Positions 1 through 8,508 of a DNA stretch of 39,477 bases are shown here, one piece after another. The stretch spans positions 1-39,477 of the IMG/VR virus record IMGVR_UViG_3300007512_002366, one strand, 5' to 3'. The notes under the pieces are model-generated. The model was not told the origin of the DNA and ran no database searches. It worked only from the letters and a program-made list of their open reading frames with translations. Position numbers and translations under genes: made by a program. The DNA is from a virus. Each line of letters opens with the position of its first letter. Within the stretch, counting starts at the first letter, position 1.

Positions 1-55
1 ACATCATTAGCGCGCCCATTGCTTCTGTTGAAAGTTTTGTGTGTTGTAAATCCAT
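1..55 (-). CDS. 5' end of an unidentified gene (partial)
   Basis: An ATG at 55-53 follows the stop of the upstream gene (57-59) after a single base, and the frame stays open for 18 codons to the window edge (MDLQHTKLSTEAMGALMM). The visible residues resemble the start of a short uncharacterised protein common in marine myoviruses, but this is recollection and too little sequence is present to assign it. The close spacing suggests it is co-transcribed with the glycan block upstream. Confidence 0.55.
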   Translation of the reverse strand, partial: MDLQHTKLSTEAMGALMM

Positions 56-56
56 T

Positions 57-368
57 TTATTCTCCATTAAAAAATGTTTCTGCGTTTATATTTTTGTCAT
101 CAATAAATAAATCGTAAACGGGCTTGCCTAGTTTTACTTGATTATATTTGGCGCCCCATTCTTTCAATTGCATGACAGTAAGCTCAGTCCAATCTATACC
201 GGTGCCTGTTCCTCTTGCTGTCCAATATACAATTGTATCACCATTATCATATAATTCATTAATTTTGTTAATATTTTTTTGTATTGGGGACGCTTTTGTA
301 TAATCTCGGTCATCCGGAGTTATACAGATCGTTTCGTCAATATCTACATAAATAATCATTTTACTCAC
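57..368 (-). CDS. Small HAD-superfamily phosphatase-like protein (103 aa)
   Basis: This is a compact HAD-fold protein. Motif I is DIDET (residues 9-13, two aspartates for nucleophile and acid/base), motif II is the Thr of TAR (50-52), a Lys is present at 82, and motif IV is the DD pair at 90-91 (LFIDDK). The lack of a large cap domain matches the short capsule-biosynthesis HAD proteins, so dephosphorylation of a sugar phosphate is the likely role; the substrate is unknown. The longest frame begins with GTG at 368 in a GTGA overlap with the GT8 stop; ATG at 359, just before the motif I strand, is an alternative. It is a paralogue of 4920-5312, sharing motif I, YxTARG and the YDLxIDDK ending. 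Confidence 0.82.
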   Translation of the reverse strand: MSKMIIYVDIDETICITPDDRDYTKASPIQKNINKINELYDNGDTIVYWTARGTGTGIDWTELTVMQLKEWGAKYNQVKLGKPVYDLFIDDKNINAETFFNGE

Positions 369-1330
369 TCATTGCCAATCATTATGCTATTGTGACACTT
401 TTCACCAAAGCACTCTTCATAATATTCATGCCACATTTTTGCTGGTGTGCTCTTCTTTAGTTCTTCTAATCCGCTTATAGAGCAGGGATTTTTAATCTTT
501 GGTTTAGATCCAGTCGAAGGATCCCAAGGATGCCATATATTTGTATGATCTGCCCAGGGCTTTCGTCTGCCGGAAAAGTGTACTATCTTAATGTCTTTTT
601 TACAAAGTTGAAATAAATTTTCTCCGCCGGCACCGATATTTTTTTCAAAATGTATTCTTGCGCCTCCCCAGTTTTTAAAGTTATATCCATCAGATAATAA
701 TAGAAATTTATTTTTTTTACGTAAATATTCATTTACTGTTGCCTGGTCGGCTCCTTCAACCTTGTGAGTTTTTTTAATAACAATTTTTTTCAACTCATCA
801 TAAACCTCGCCAGTGAGCCATTTTTTACCAATGATCCAAAATCCTCCATTAACTTTTTGAAAATTAGAAAATTTAGGAGAAGAGGATACTTTTTCATATC
901 CGCGAGTGCTTAGGGGGCCATCACAGCCGGCTTGTTTAGTTCGAACTGCTGCAAAATTCGCACTCATTTTATTAACAATGTGGTAATCAAAAGAATTAAT
1001 ACAAAGCATGTCGGAGTCAAAACACACGACTACATCATATTCTGGTTGATTAAAAGATTCTAAACAAAGATACACGTCCCTATTATCATCGCCATAAATT
1101 GTGTTAGCTCCACTACAATAATCCATATTATCCGGGCTTACAAACATCAAATTAATTTTTGGGCCGGCAGCGATTCTTATCTTCTGCTTATTTTCTTCTG
1201 AAAGTTCCGTATAAAATACTTTTAAATCATTTGATTCAAAATCATTTAAATGTTTTCGCAAAGAATATATCATAACTGCGCAACCGTCAGCGAATCTATT
1301 ATCTGATGATGTACAAAAAAGTGTCTTCAT
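365..1330 (-). CDS. Family 8-like glycosyltransferase
   Basis: The 321-residue protein has the layout of GT8 enzymes (glycogenin and LPS galactosyl/glucosyltransferases). It has an N-terminal nucleotide-sugar strand, a metal-binding DSD triad at 105-107 (VCFDSDM), an NGGFWIIGKKW acceptor-side motif at 161-171, and the late HFSGRRKPW motif at 251-259 that supplies a metal-ligand His in the family. It should transfer a hexose from a UDP-sugar with retention of configuration. The ATG at 1330 follows an AAGGAGATAAA ribosome-binding site. No signal peptide or membrane segment is visible, so it is expected to act in the host cytoplasm. Donor and acceptor cannot be read from the sequence. Confidence 0.85.
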   Translation of the reverse strand: MKTLFCTSSDNRFADGCAVMIYSLRKHLNDFESNDLKVFYTELSEENKQKIRIAAGPKINLMFVSPDNMDYCSGANTIYGDDNRDVYLCLESFNQPEYDVVVCFDSDMLCINSFDYHIVNKMSANFAAVRTKQAGCDGPLSTRGYEKVSSSPKFSNFQKVNGGFWIIGKKWLTGEVYDELKKIVIKKTHKVEGADQATVNEYLRKKNKFLLLSDGYNFKNWGGARIHFEKNIGAGGENLFQLCKKDIKIVHFSGRRKPWADHTNIWHPWDPSTGSKPKIKNPCSISGLEELKKSTPAKMWHEYYEECFGEKCHNSIMIGNE

Positions 1331-1340
1331 TTTATCTCCT

Positions 1341-2159
1341 TTATTTTTCTTTGAAGTATTTTCTTCTTACTGTTGGGCAATCATCGTGCCAATTTTTTTC
1401 AGTAAATCTTAATTTATGGAGGGCGCCTAACTCGCTTAAATGATATAAACTTTGTTGATGAGCAGACATACAGCCATTAGAATCCAATGGACACCGGCCT
1501 GGCAAAGAATATTCATCAAGCTTATTATACAGCGTAGTAAACTTATCAATCAACTCTGAGTTTGAAAAAAACCAAGTCCCCAGAAGACCATTTTGATCGT
1601 AGGGGTAGCCGTACCACCTGTTTTCCATTTCAACTCCGGAATCTACGAGTTTCCAATATTCTACATCTTTAAGCATACGACCATTTAAAAATTTCTTAGG
1701 CCACATGGCGGCCCAAATATAGTCTTGATCATAGTCACTAAAAATAAGATCTGATTGCCAAGCTAAATCAAACCTAGCTAGCATTACACAGTCATATTTA
1801 AATCCTTGCTCTTTCTCATAATCTGCTTTAAGTTGAGTAGCAATCATTCTGCTATATTGTAAGCTGTAATGAGTTTGTTTTCTGGGCTCTGTCGTATTGT
1901 TCAATATCGGATATTTAGGTGTATCAAACACTATTTGATTTTCGATAATATGCTTTTTCGGCTCGTACATATCTACTATTTCCTTTGAAAGGTCTGTAGA
2001 CCATGAATGAACAAAAACATCGACATCGTTTTTATCAAGGATATGTTTTTTGTATAACTTAGAACTAATTTCAAAACACTTTTTGGCGTTTCCAATCCTT
2101 TTGTGACTTTTACCTTTGGTGCTGCCGACTAAGCCGCTAAAACACACTGCTACTTTCAT
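1341..2159 (-). CDS. Putative glycosyltransferase-like protein (272 aa)
   Basis: The start MKVAVCFSGLVG followed by VDVFVHSW (46-53) and the segment CVMLARFDLAW (124-134, an RFD in place of a classical DxD) resemble uncharacterised capsule-type proteins with a GT-A-like fold. HYSLQYSRM (97-105) is another recognisable piece of that group. The C-terminal part is rich in aromatic residues and His. It lies between a GT8 enzyme and a C-methyltransferase-like protein in the same tight operon, which supports a role in glycan assembly. I cannot name donor, acceptor or even catalytic activity with certainty; another sugar-modifying activity is possible. Confidence 0.6.
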   Translation of the reverse strand: MKVAVCFSGLVGSTKGKSHKRIGNAKKCFEISSKLYKKHILDKNDVDVFVHSWSTDLSKEIVDMYEPKKHIIENQIVFDTPKYPILNNTTEPRKQTHYSLQYSRMIATQLKADYEKEQGFKYDCVMLARFDLAWQSDLIFSDYDQDYIWAAMWPKKFLNGRMLKDVEYWKLVDSGVEMENRWYGYPYDQNGLLGTWFFSNSELIDKFTTLYNKLDEYSLPGRCPLDSNGCMSAHQQSLYHLSELGALHKLRFTEKNWHDDCPTVRRKYFKEK

Positions 2160-2164
2160 ATTCT

Positions 2165-3301
2165 TTACTCTAAAAAAATTGTTTTGTTATTAATATTTTG
2201 TAATATATCTTGTTTGATCTCGCCATTGTAAGGGCCGGCTCTGAGCACTACTACTGGATTAGAATACTCGGATAAAATTTTAGGTGACCGAACAATCAAG
2301 TCGGTTCCATAAAGAAACTCATTATGCTTTTCTTTGTCGTTGTCTAAAACACAAATAAAATCATTTTCCAACCCAAAGTTCAATAAAAACTGTGTGAATA
2401 TGTGCCCTCCAAAGATAAATTTTTCAGACTCGCGGTGGTTTTTTAATTGCTCGTTTAGTGACATAACAGCATGCTTGTTTAAATCTATAAATTTTTGAAA
2501 ATCTTTTTCTGGCATGTTACTAATATCTAATCTTGTGTTAGTTTCTTGGATAGAACAAATAGCGAATAAACACCAGTCCTCTAAAGCCGGCGACGAATAA
2601 AGTAGACTTTTCTCTATTACAAATCCCGATGCATGAAGCATATACTCAACAATCTCTTTGTTTAAATAGTAAGTGTGCTCAAAGTTTAATGCGTTAGTAT
2701 GTCCCTTTTTTAACATATTATTTATCATTGGAACCGAAAAGATCATTTTTCCATTAGATTTTAATATTCTTCTTATCTTCTTTAGGCTGTCAAGAGGTTC
2801 ATACAAATGTTCTAAAACGTGCGAGTGGATAACAAAATCATATTTCTTATCTTCTATCAAGCTTAAATCAAACAACTTTTCATTAAAAATGATCTTTTCG
2901 ACGGCGACCGTACTTTTAAAAATATTTGAATCTGCCACTTCATATTGTCTTACTCTGTCTGAAACTGCAATTTTATTCGCGAGGGATAGATTACCGCCAC
3001 CGAGTTCTAATATATTGCCGTAACATTGTTCATCTGTAAAATCAACAAAAGCATTATGATGATCTCTCCAAGTTTTACCTAGCGCGGCGTTATGCGGTTT
3101 TGCATACAAAATCTTTTCTTCAATTAATTTTTTTAATTGGATTTGACCACATTTCTTACATTTTGCCCAAGCCATGTCTTGATAAAGATAATCATTATTT
3201 GTGTCAGAGGTACCCACATAAACAGGAAAATTACTAAAAGTATAAAAATTAGCTAAATTCTTATGAGAGCAGAGAACACATCTTTTTCTTTCTTCGATCA
3301 T
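2165..3301 (-). CDS. Zinc-finger C-methyltransferase-like protein
   Basis: This SAM-dependent methyltransferase has the architecture of deoxysugar C-methyltransferases (TylC3/NovU type). An N-terminal zinc-binding knot has CVLC (C8, C11) and CKKC (C48, C51). The Rossmann domain follows with motif I ILELGGGN (97-104) and HSHVLEHLYEP downstream. The C-terminal third would correspond to the substrate-positioning domain; it ends in a second Rossmann-like stretch (FIFGGHIF and later VVLRAG). Length (378 aa) is close to the roughly 400 aa of the family. In known relatives the substrate is an NDP-keto-deoxysugar; no matching dehydratase is in the window, so the true substrate is open. Confidence 0.8.
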   Translation of the reverse strand: MIEERKRCVLCSHKNLANFYTFSNFPVYVGTSDTNNDYLYQDMAWAKCKKCGQIQLKKLIEEKILYAKPHNAALGKTWRDHHNAFVDFTDEQCYGNILELGGGNLSLANKIAVSDRVRQYEVADSNIFKSTVAVEKIIFNEKLFDLSLIEDKKYDFVIHSHVLEHLYEPLDSLKKIRRILKSNGKMIFSVPMINNMLKKGHTNALNFEHTYYLNKEIVEYMLHASGFVIEKSLLYSSPALEDWCLFAICSIQETNTRLDISNMPEKDFQKFIDLNKHAVMSLNEQLKNHRESEKFIFGGHIFTQFLLNFGLENDFICVLDNDKEKHNEFLYGTDLIVRSPKILSEYSNPVVVLRAGPYNGEIKQDILQNINNKTIFLE

Positions 3302-4918
3302 TTATCCAGCATAAGTGAGCATTCTATCAGCTTCACTAGTTCCATATTTGTCGATGTAATACTTCTCTGAAAGCTTTTCAAATAATTCGTTGCCTATATC
3401 ATCAAATTGTTCTGCTCTCTTGATATCAGCATGTAGGCTCTCCGGCATAGTTACATAAAGAGGGAATACCCTTTGAAGGCCCAGCATCTCTTGGGGTTGA
3501 AGATAAGGTTCTGGCATGCTTAAAATAGACTTCTCAATAAATGAGGTTGCTTGTAGCGTTGGATCTAACCAACCCTCTTCGATTGCCTTTTGCCTCAATA
3601 CTGTTCCTCGATATGGAGCAAATATGTTAACAGCAATAGAATCATAGGTTTCTATATCTCTCACAAGATTAATAGTATCAAAAACCAACTCTCTTGTTTC
3701 ATAAGGCATACCAATAATAATATTAACGGAATAGGGTAGCTGGAAATCTCCAAGAATCTTAGCTTTTTCTATCATCGTTTCGTTTTTAATTCTACGATAT
3801 AACCTCTTCTTTCGGAACTCCTCGTTACCGTGCTCAAGACCAAAAGACATGCGGTACAAACCGACATCACGTAGCCAGCCTATCTTGTCTTCGTCGATAT
3901 CTTCAAATCTAGTTTGGCACCAAAATGGTAATTGGAAATCCTTATACATCTCCGCAAACTCTTTCACCTCACTTTTGGGACGAGCCATAAAAGCATCGTC
4001 ATTTATGTATAGAAAATTAGGATTGTATTTCTCAACCATTGATTCTAGCTCTCGTCGAACAGTATCCATACTCTTTCTTCTAGTATAGACTCCTTGATTC
4101 TTTTCCTTAGCTAGTACAACTTGGATAGGCGAGTTACAAAAAGTGCACTGATATGGGCAACCTCTGTAAGTTTCAATAGGAATCGCTTTCCATATTTTAG
4201 CGCCGAGAGGCCTTAAGAAACGGCGCTCATCAAACAACGAGAAATCCGGAATTACGTCATTAACATTTACCAAGGGCCTAGGCATATTAGATATGATCTT
4301 ACCCTCTTTATCTTTTACTCGGGTGCCTTTAATATCAAGCAATGAAATACCAATTCTTGCCGCTTCGCAGAACTCGGGGATGATATGTTCTCCCTCTCCT
4401 GTTGCAATACATGTTACATTTGGATCCGAAATTACATCTTGTGGTGCCATCGTAGGGAAGACGCCGCCTATAATTGACTTAATATCTGGGTATTTAGAGA
4501 CAATCGCCATTAAGTCTTGTACTTGAGGCCACGTATCCTCGACCAAGGTTGAAACAATAACTACATGAGGCTTAAATTCATCTAATTTGCGAGCAAAATC
4601 TCCAAGAAGGTCTGTCTTTGGCGCGCCAAATAGTTTAATAGGATCAAATTTACGGCTAGCCATGAGCTTATTAGCTCTAGTAGCACTAGCTGATTTGTCT
4701 ACCGATGCTTGCACGTCTAACTCTTCCTCTTCGTCTCCCTTGCCAATAAACTCATAAGTTGGCATATATGGTGTACAATCAAAAAGATCTACGTTGTATT
4801 TCTCTTCTTTGAGGATCGCGGTAAATAACCCAATGGCATAAGATGGAGTTAGCATCATACTTAAGTTAGGATATACCATCAAAACTTTAAAATCTTCTCT
4901 TTTTATCTCTTTACTCAT
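3302..4918 (-). CDS. B12-binding-domain radical SAM protein
   Basis: Residues about 10-190 form a cobalamin-binding-type domain (start KVLMVYPNL, then IIGGVFPTMAPQ and a GEGE turn at 174-177). The radical SAM core follows, with the 4Fe-4S ligands C254, C258 and C261 in GCPYQCTFC. Members of this broad family methylate unactivated carbons or phosphinates or rearrange rings; the specific reaction cannot be deduced. The start chosen is ATG 4918, preceded by GGGAGATAAA and just after the upstream stop; the frame extends to 4996, but that would give a spurious hydrophobic leader and a 77-base overlap. It sits between two sugar genes, so a glycan precursor is the most likely target. Both cofactors must come from the host. 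Confidence 0.85.
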   Translation of the reverse strand: MSKEIKREDFKVLMVYPNLSMMLTPSYAIGLFTAILKEEKYNVDLFDCTPYMPTYEFIGKGDEEEELDVQASVDKSASATRANKLMASRKFDPIKLFGAPKTDLLGDFARKLDEFKPHVVIVSTLVEDTWPQVQDLMAIVSKYPDIKSIIGGVFPTMAPQDVISDPNVTCIATGEGEHIIPEFCEAARIGISLLDIKGTRVKDKEGKIISNMPRPLVNVNDVIPDFSLFDERRFLRPLGAKIWKAIPIETYRGCPYQCTFCNSPIQVVLAKEKNQGVYTRRKSMDTVRRELESMVEKYNPNFLYINDDAFMARPKSEVKEFAEMYKDFQLPFWCQTRFEDIDEDKIGWLRDVGLYRMSFGLEHGNEEFRKKRLYRRIKNETMIEKAKILGDFQLPYSVNIIIGMPYETRELVFDTINLVRDIETYDSIAVNIFAPYRGTVLRQKAIEEGWLDPTLQATSFIEKSILSMPEPYLQPQEMLGLQRVFPLYVTMPESLHADIKRAEQFDDIGNELFEKLSEKYYIDKYGTSEADRMLTYAG

Positions 4919-4919
4919 T

Positions 4920-5312
4920 TTATCTCCCACCGGCAATTGCTTGTTCAATATCAGCAATACTACTAATATTACCAGAAAAGCTAGCTTTATCATCAATTAA
5001 TAAATCATAATGCTGTTTACCCATAACTAGTCGGTGATGTTTCACATTCCATTCTTCTAATTGGTCCTTGGTTAATTCATATAGATTATGGTATATTTTA
5101 CTTACATCGCCGGCCTGGGAAGTCATTCCTCTCGCTGTATAAACAATAATTTCATAACCAGCATCATAGCATTCATTACATATATCAATCATTTTCTGTA
5201 CGGGCTTGCATGAAAAATATTTCTCCAGATCTCCTCTGTCTGAATCTCTAGTGCATAGAACGTCATCTAGATCGAATGCAATAATTTTAGTTTTTTCTTT
5301 ATTTGATCGCAT
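4920..5312 (-). CDS. Small HAD-superfamily phosphatase-like protein (130 aa)
   Basis: A second small HAD protein: motif I DLDDV at 14-18, motif II Thr of TAR (59-61), Lys at 99 and the DD pair at 107-108 (LLIDDK). It matches 57-368 in motif order and near-identical ending motif, but has an N-terminal extension, a longer middle loop and a C-terminal tail. The ATG at 5312 lies 46 bases inside the upstream aldolase gene, an unusually long overlap for this block; no later start would keep motif I intact. Dephosphorylation of a phosphorylated sugar or nonulosonate intermediate is the likely role, by family and by context. Confidence 0.8.
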   Translation of the reverse strand: MRSNKEKTKIIAFDLDDVLCTRDSDRGDLEKYFSCKPVQKMIDICNECYDAGYEIIVYTARGMTSQAGDVSKIYHNLYELTKDQLEEWNVKHHRLVMGKQHYDLLIDDKASFSGNISSIADIEQAIAGGR

Positions 5313-6256
5313 ATCTTCTGGTCAGCTTCTAATAATTCTTTCTTAATGCTTAAGAATTCGCCTGTAGCAAAAACATAATGACCACAAACTCTGATTAGTT
5401 GTTCCTTATTGTTTTCTGGGGAGAAGTCTCTGGGAAACCACTTTCTCCATCTATTAGAATCATAACACAACTTATAAAAAGTATTAAATAAATCTTCTTT
5501 GTTTGCTTCTTTAATCGCCTGTAATATACAAGAGGTTTCGATTCCTCCAAACTCTGGAGCTATGTTAATAGCGTCTAGACCAATATCAAATCTGGCTTTA
5601 ATATCTGACTCTGTTATATAATCTCCGTTATGTTCTTTGCTTAGAAGGCCGTGTTTTTTACATACGTCTACCATTCTATGACACCTCTCTTCATCTAAAC
5701 TAGCAATATTCTTACCACTTTCTAGTTTAGTGCCAGATTGTATTACAGCAAATTTAATTTTCTCAAACAGTTCACCGAGATCATGTTGCAGATAATTTAA
5801 AAATAAATCTAGTTGTAAGGGAGAGTATTTTCGTATAGCTTCTTCAGTTCCGACCTCATAAAGACAATCAGGATTTATAGAGTTACAGAACTTTATATTA
5901 TTCATAGTCTCTATAAGAGCGTTCTCTAGATGAAAATGCTTTTTAAAAGGATCAATATGTATTAAGTCAAAGCCAAATTCTGCGTCCGCTTTTAAAGAGT
6001 CTAACCCATCATCCTCTTCATAGCCCTGGAGTGCTCCGGAGTGATCTCTCTGTGTGACTATATTAGATGTTCTACTCTTAACATATTCTAAGAATTCCTC
6101 AGTTGTCCAATTGTTGACATAGCCTCCAGAATATTCTACTTGGCGCCTGGATGGTATAAGGCCAATGGCGGTGTTTTCTTCTTCGCTGAATTGGATAATA
6201 GAATCCACTACGTTTTTGCTCATAGGTCCTATAAAAAATTTTGGATATGTTATCAT
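5267..6256 (-). CDS. Aldolase-like protein (tagatose-bisphosphate aldolase type)
   Basis: The protein (329 aa) reads as a TIM-barrel sugar aldolase-like enzyme. SRRQVE (36-41), QRDHSG (69-74), DAEFGFDLIHIDPF (91-104), NPDCLYEVGTEEA and later HNGDYI recall the class II tagatose-1,6-bisphosphate aldolase subunit family (GatZ/KbaZ). A catalytic zinc site is not obvious, as in the so-called non-catalytic subunits. It starts with ATG 6256 in an ATGA overlap with the nucleotidyltransferase-kinase gene, so the two are probably translationally coupled and act on the same sugar route. Assignment to this family is from motif memory; another TIM-barrel lyase or synthase is possible. Confidence 0.62.
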   Translation of the reverse strand: MITYPKFFIGPMSKNVVDSIIQFSEEENTAIGLIPSRRQVEYSGGYVNNWTTEEFLEYVKSRTSNIVTQRDHSGALQGYEEDDGLDSLKADAEFGFDLIHIDPFKKHFHLENALIETMNNIKFCNSINPDCLYEVGTEEAIRKYSPLQLDLFLNYLQHDLGELFEKIKFAVIQSGTKLESGKNIASLDEERCHRMVDVCKKHGLLSKEHNGDYITESDIKARFDIGLDAINIAPEFGGIETSCILQAIKEANKEDLFNTFYKLCYDSNRWRKWFPRDFSPENNKEQLIRVCGHYVFATGEFLSIKKELLEADQKICDQIKKKLKLLHSI

Positions 6257-7827
6257 TCGTTTAATATGCTATGAAGTTGGTATTTACCTAAATAAAACAA
6301 AAATTCAGAATATGGATAATGATGTAGTGGGGCAATATTCAAAAATATTAAAGCTGTTAGAAGTTTTACCTTTTCAAGATCATAGTTCTCGTTGCAGATA
6401 AAGTCTTCAAATATTCTCTCACATTCTATTAATTTGTGTCTTCTTAAAATATCAAATTTAATTATATCCGCGTTTTTCTCGATTGTAAACAAGTCTTTTC
6501 CAACCATTTCGTGTGGCACTATAGAGCCGTGAAGAAGTTTAGATAAATCATAGTATATGTCTCCGTATTCTTCAAGACCTCCGAAATCTTGACGCCAATC
6601 TAATAATACAAAATCTCCGTTCTCGGCAACTAGAATATTTTCAAAATGAAAATCACCGTGGTATCTTACAGCTAGCCCTGCACTTAAGTCGTCCCAGTCA
6701 ACTTTACTTAAAAGTTCATAAAGCTTGGGTGTTTTTATACCATTAATTGTTTCTTCTGAATCTACATAAGAAAAACGATTAAAGTATTGTTTTACTCTCT
6801 TATATGTTTTTGTCTTATAAAATTCTAGACAGCGCTCTCGAAATTGTTGTTTTTCATCTCCTGAAAGTTTCTTTAAACTCCAAAATTTCTTTGACCATTC
6901 TAGAAATTCTTTAAATATTTTAGCATTCAGCGAGCTTGACATTGTGTGGCCGTTAACGTGCTTATAAGAATACATATTCTTTTTATAATCAATAATTTCA
7001 GGGACATATTCTTTTAACGAATTCGATCTCTTTACTCGATTAGTTATAAAATCTTCGTCAATTGAATATTTTATAACCCTGTCATTAACAAACCATATTG
7101 CTTCATCAGATTTTTCCAAGATATTAGGAGAGCTTTTTCTTTCAAAAGCTCTCCTGGCTTTTTTTAGATTCTCTACGGTGCCAGTGTCGTACCAAGTAAA
7201 CTTCTTAGCTTTTACTTCAGTTCCGCTAGCTAGCATTTTTCTCAATGCATATGATTCGCCAATAAGAATAGAACCTCTAGTAACTCCGTTGCTCATCCAT
7301 TCCCAGAATGTTTTATAGTCGCTAATACCAGCAAGGCCAATATATGGCTTTACATCAATCCCCTCATCCTTTTCATATATTTTATTCACTATCGATTTGG
7401 CACTAACTTGGATCGATCTATACTGATCGGTATTTTCTACTTCAGAATATGCCATCCAGTTTTCATCAGGCTTTGGAATATCTTCTAAAACTAAAGTATC
7501 GTTGGGGCTGAATATAAAAGGACACTGTAGGTGCTTCTTACACTGCAAAATTGAATACCCTAAACCACTTTTATGGCCATGATAAGAATCAATGTCGACA
7601 CAGGTTATTTTCCTATCCGAGTGAGCGAGGGCGAGATAATCCTTTAGAAGTTCCCCCTTGTGACCTACGGCTACGACGATTTCTATCTCTTTAGGAAACT
7701 TTTCAATAACGTGAGAAATTACCGGCTTGTGTGCAACCGACACCATGGCTTTATTAATGTTTTTTCCTATGTCGCCTAGGCGAGTGCCTAGACCGGCACT
7801 AGGTATTAAGACTTTGTATTGAGGCAT
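6253..7827 (-). CDS. Sugar/alcohol-phosphate nucleotidyltransferase fused to an APH/choline-kinase-type kinase
   Basis: Residues 1 to about 230 form a nucleotidyltransferase: SAGLGTRL (10-17) with Lys26, and a catalytic-site-like PND at 108-110. Residues about 240-524 form a small-molecule kinase of the aminoglycoside phosphotransferase/choline kinase superfamily: HGDFHFEN (390-397, catalytic Asp392, Asn397) and LLDWRQD (408-414, metal Asp410). The fusion could phosphorylate a small sugar or alcohol and then activate it with CTP or another NTP, like separate LicA and LicC proteins. It heads a run with the aldolase, cupin and HAD genes. The actual substrate is not determinable. Confidence 0.83.
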   Translation of the reverse strand: MPQYKVLIPSAGLGTRLGDIGKNINKAMVSVAHKPVISHVIEKFPKEIEIVVAVGHKGELLKDYLALAHSDRKITCVDIDSYHGHKSGLGYSILQCKKHLQCPFIFSPNDTLVLEDIPKPDENWMAYSEVENTDQYRSIQVSAKSIVNKIYEKDEGIDVKPYIGLAGISDYKTFWEWMSNGVTRGSILIGESYALRKMLASGTEVKAKKFTWYDTGTVENLKKARRAFERKSSPNILEKSDEAIWFVNDRVIKYSIDEDFITNRVKRSNSLKEYVPEIIDYKKNMYSYKHVNGHTMSSSLNAKIFKEFLEWSKKFWSLKKLSGDEKQQFRERCLEFYKTKTYKRVKQYFNRFSYVDSEETINGIKTPKLYELLSKVDWDDLSAGLAVRYHGDFHFENILVAENGDFVLLDWRQDFGGLEEYGDIYYDLSKLLHGSIVPHEMVGKDLFTIEKNADIIKFDILRRHKLIECERIFEDFICNENYDLEKVKLLTALIFLNIAPLHHYPYSEFLFYLGKYQLHSILNE

Positions 7828-7830
7828 TCT

Positions 7831-8169
7831 CTATCTCTTATAGTCGTCTTCTACTCTTACTATATCGTCCTCGCCGAAATAACTTCCATGTTGTACTTCT
7901 ATAAAAACTAAGTCTTCCGTGCCTGTATTGCAAATTCTATGTTTTACACCAACGGGCACCTCTACCGTAGTTCCGGCGGTGACTATAATCTCTTTGTCGT
8001 CTAGAGTGACGACACCGCGGCCTTCTACTATAGTCCACACTTCGCTACGCTTATGATGGTACTGATAGCTGGGCCGGTGGCCTGCATTTATATAAAGGCG
8101 CTTAACCTTACATGTATCTGAATCGAGAAGAACTTCATATCTTCCCCAAGGTCTTTCTTCTGTTTCCAT
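7831..8169 (-). CDS. Cupin of the type II phosphomannose isomerase family
   Basis: This single-domain cupin of 112 residues matches the C-terminal isomerase half of bifunctional GDP-mannose pyrophosphorylase/phosphomannose isomerases. ERPWGRYEVL is at 5-14, the metal-binding QYHHKRSE at 36-43, WTIVEGRG at 45-52, PVGVKHR at 72-78 with the second-motif His77, and the ending is VQHGSYFGEDDIVR at 92-105. A mannose-6-phosphate/fructose-6-phosphate isomerase role is possible, but many free-standing homologues are uncharacterised. Its ATG overlaps the upstream stop by one base (TAATG), so it is coupled to the NTF2-like gene. Confidence 0.82.
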   Translation of the reverse strand: METEERPWGRYEVLLDSDTCKVKRLYINAGHRPSYQYHHKRSEVWTIVEGRGVVTLDDKEIIVTAGTTVEVPVGVKHRICNTGTEDLVFIEVQHGSYFGEDDIVRVEDDYKR

Positions 8170-8507
8170 TAGTTACCCTTGTAAGCTCTAATATCTGTTA
8201 TTTTCCCATTGTCGTCAAACTCAATTATGTCAGTAACAAGAAGTTCTACATCGCTATTGACCGTAATATTTAGTTCGGCAATCACCGTATTATTATCACA
8301 AAAGATATGTGTAGGTTCGACATTGATAGTTTCCACAGAAGAGAATATGTTTTTGTTAGCAGCGACCACCGCGGTCTTTCCCGAAGCTTGTATTTCCCAA
8401 TCTCTTAAGGAAACATCATCTGAGAACATATCTGATAAGGCATCTATATCCTTATTGGAAAATGTTTCGAAATATTGTTTTGATAGTTGTTTTAAATTAG
8501 TTTCCAT
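8169..8507 (-). CDS. NTF2-like / SnoaL-like protein
   Basis: The 112-residue protein shows the start LSKQYFETFSNKDIDALSDMF, a helix pair followed by DDVSLRDWEI and alternating strands ending IIEFDDNGKITDIRAYKG. This is the signature layout of the NTF2-like alpha+beta barrel (SnoaL/ketosteroid isomerase-like). Such folds act as small isomerases, hydratases or ligand binders; no catalytic residue can be assigned here. The position between a 2-oxoglutarate dioxygenase and a sugar cupin suggests it works on the same modified sugar. It stops one base before the cupin gene starts to be read and begins 2 bases after the dioxygenase stop. Confidence 0.75.
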   Translation of the reverse strand: METNLKQLSKQYFETFSNKDIDALSDMFSDDVSLRDWEIQASGKTAVVAANKNIFSSVETINVEPTHIFCDNNTVIAELNITVNSDVELLVTDIIEFDDNGKITDIRAYKGN

Positions 8508-8508
8508 T

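Noticed and set aside
4919-4996. N-terminal hydrophobic extension of the radical SAM protein
   Set aside because: It would overlap the HAD gene by 77 bases; the ATG at 4918 has a good ribosome-binding site and starts just before the first domain.
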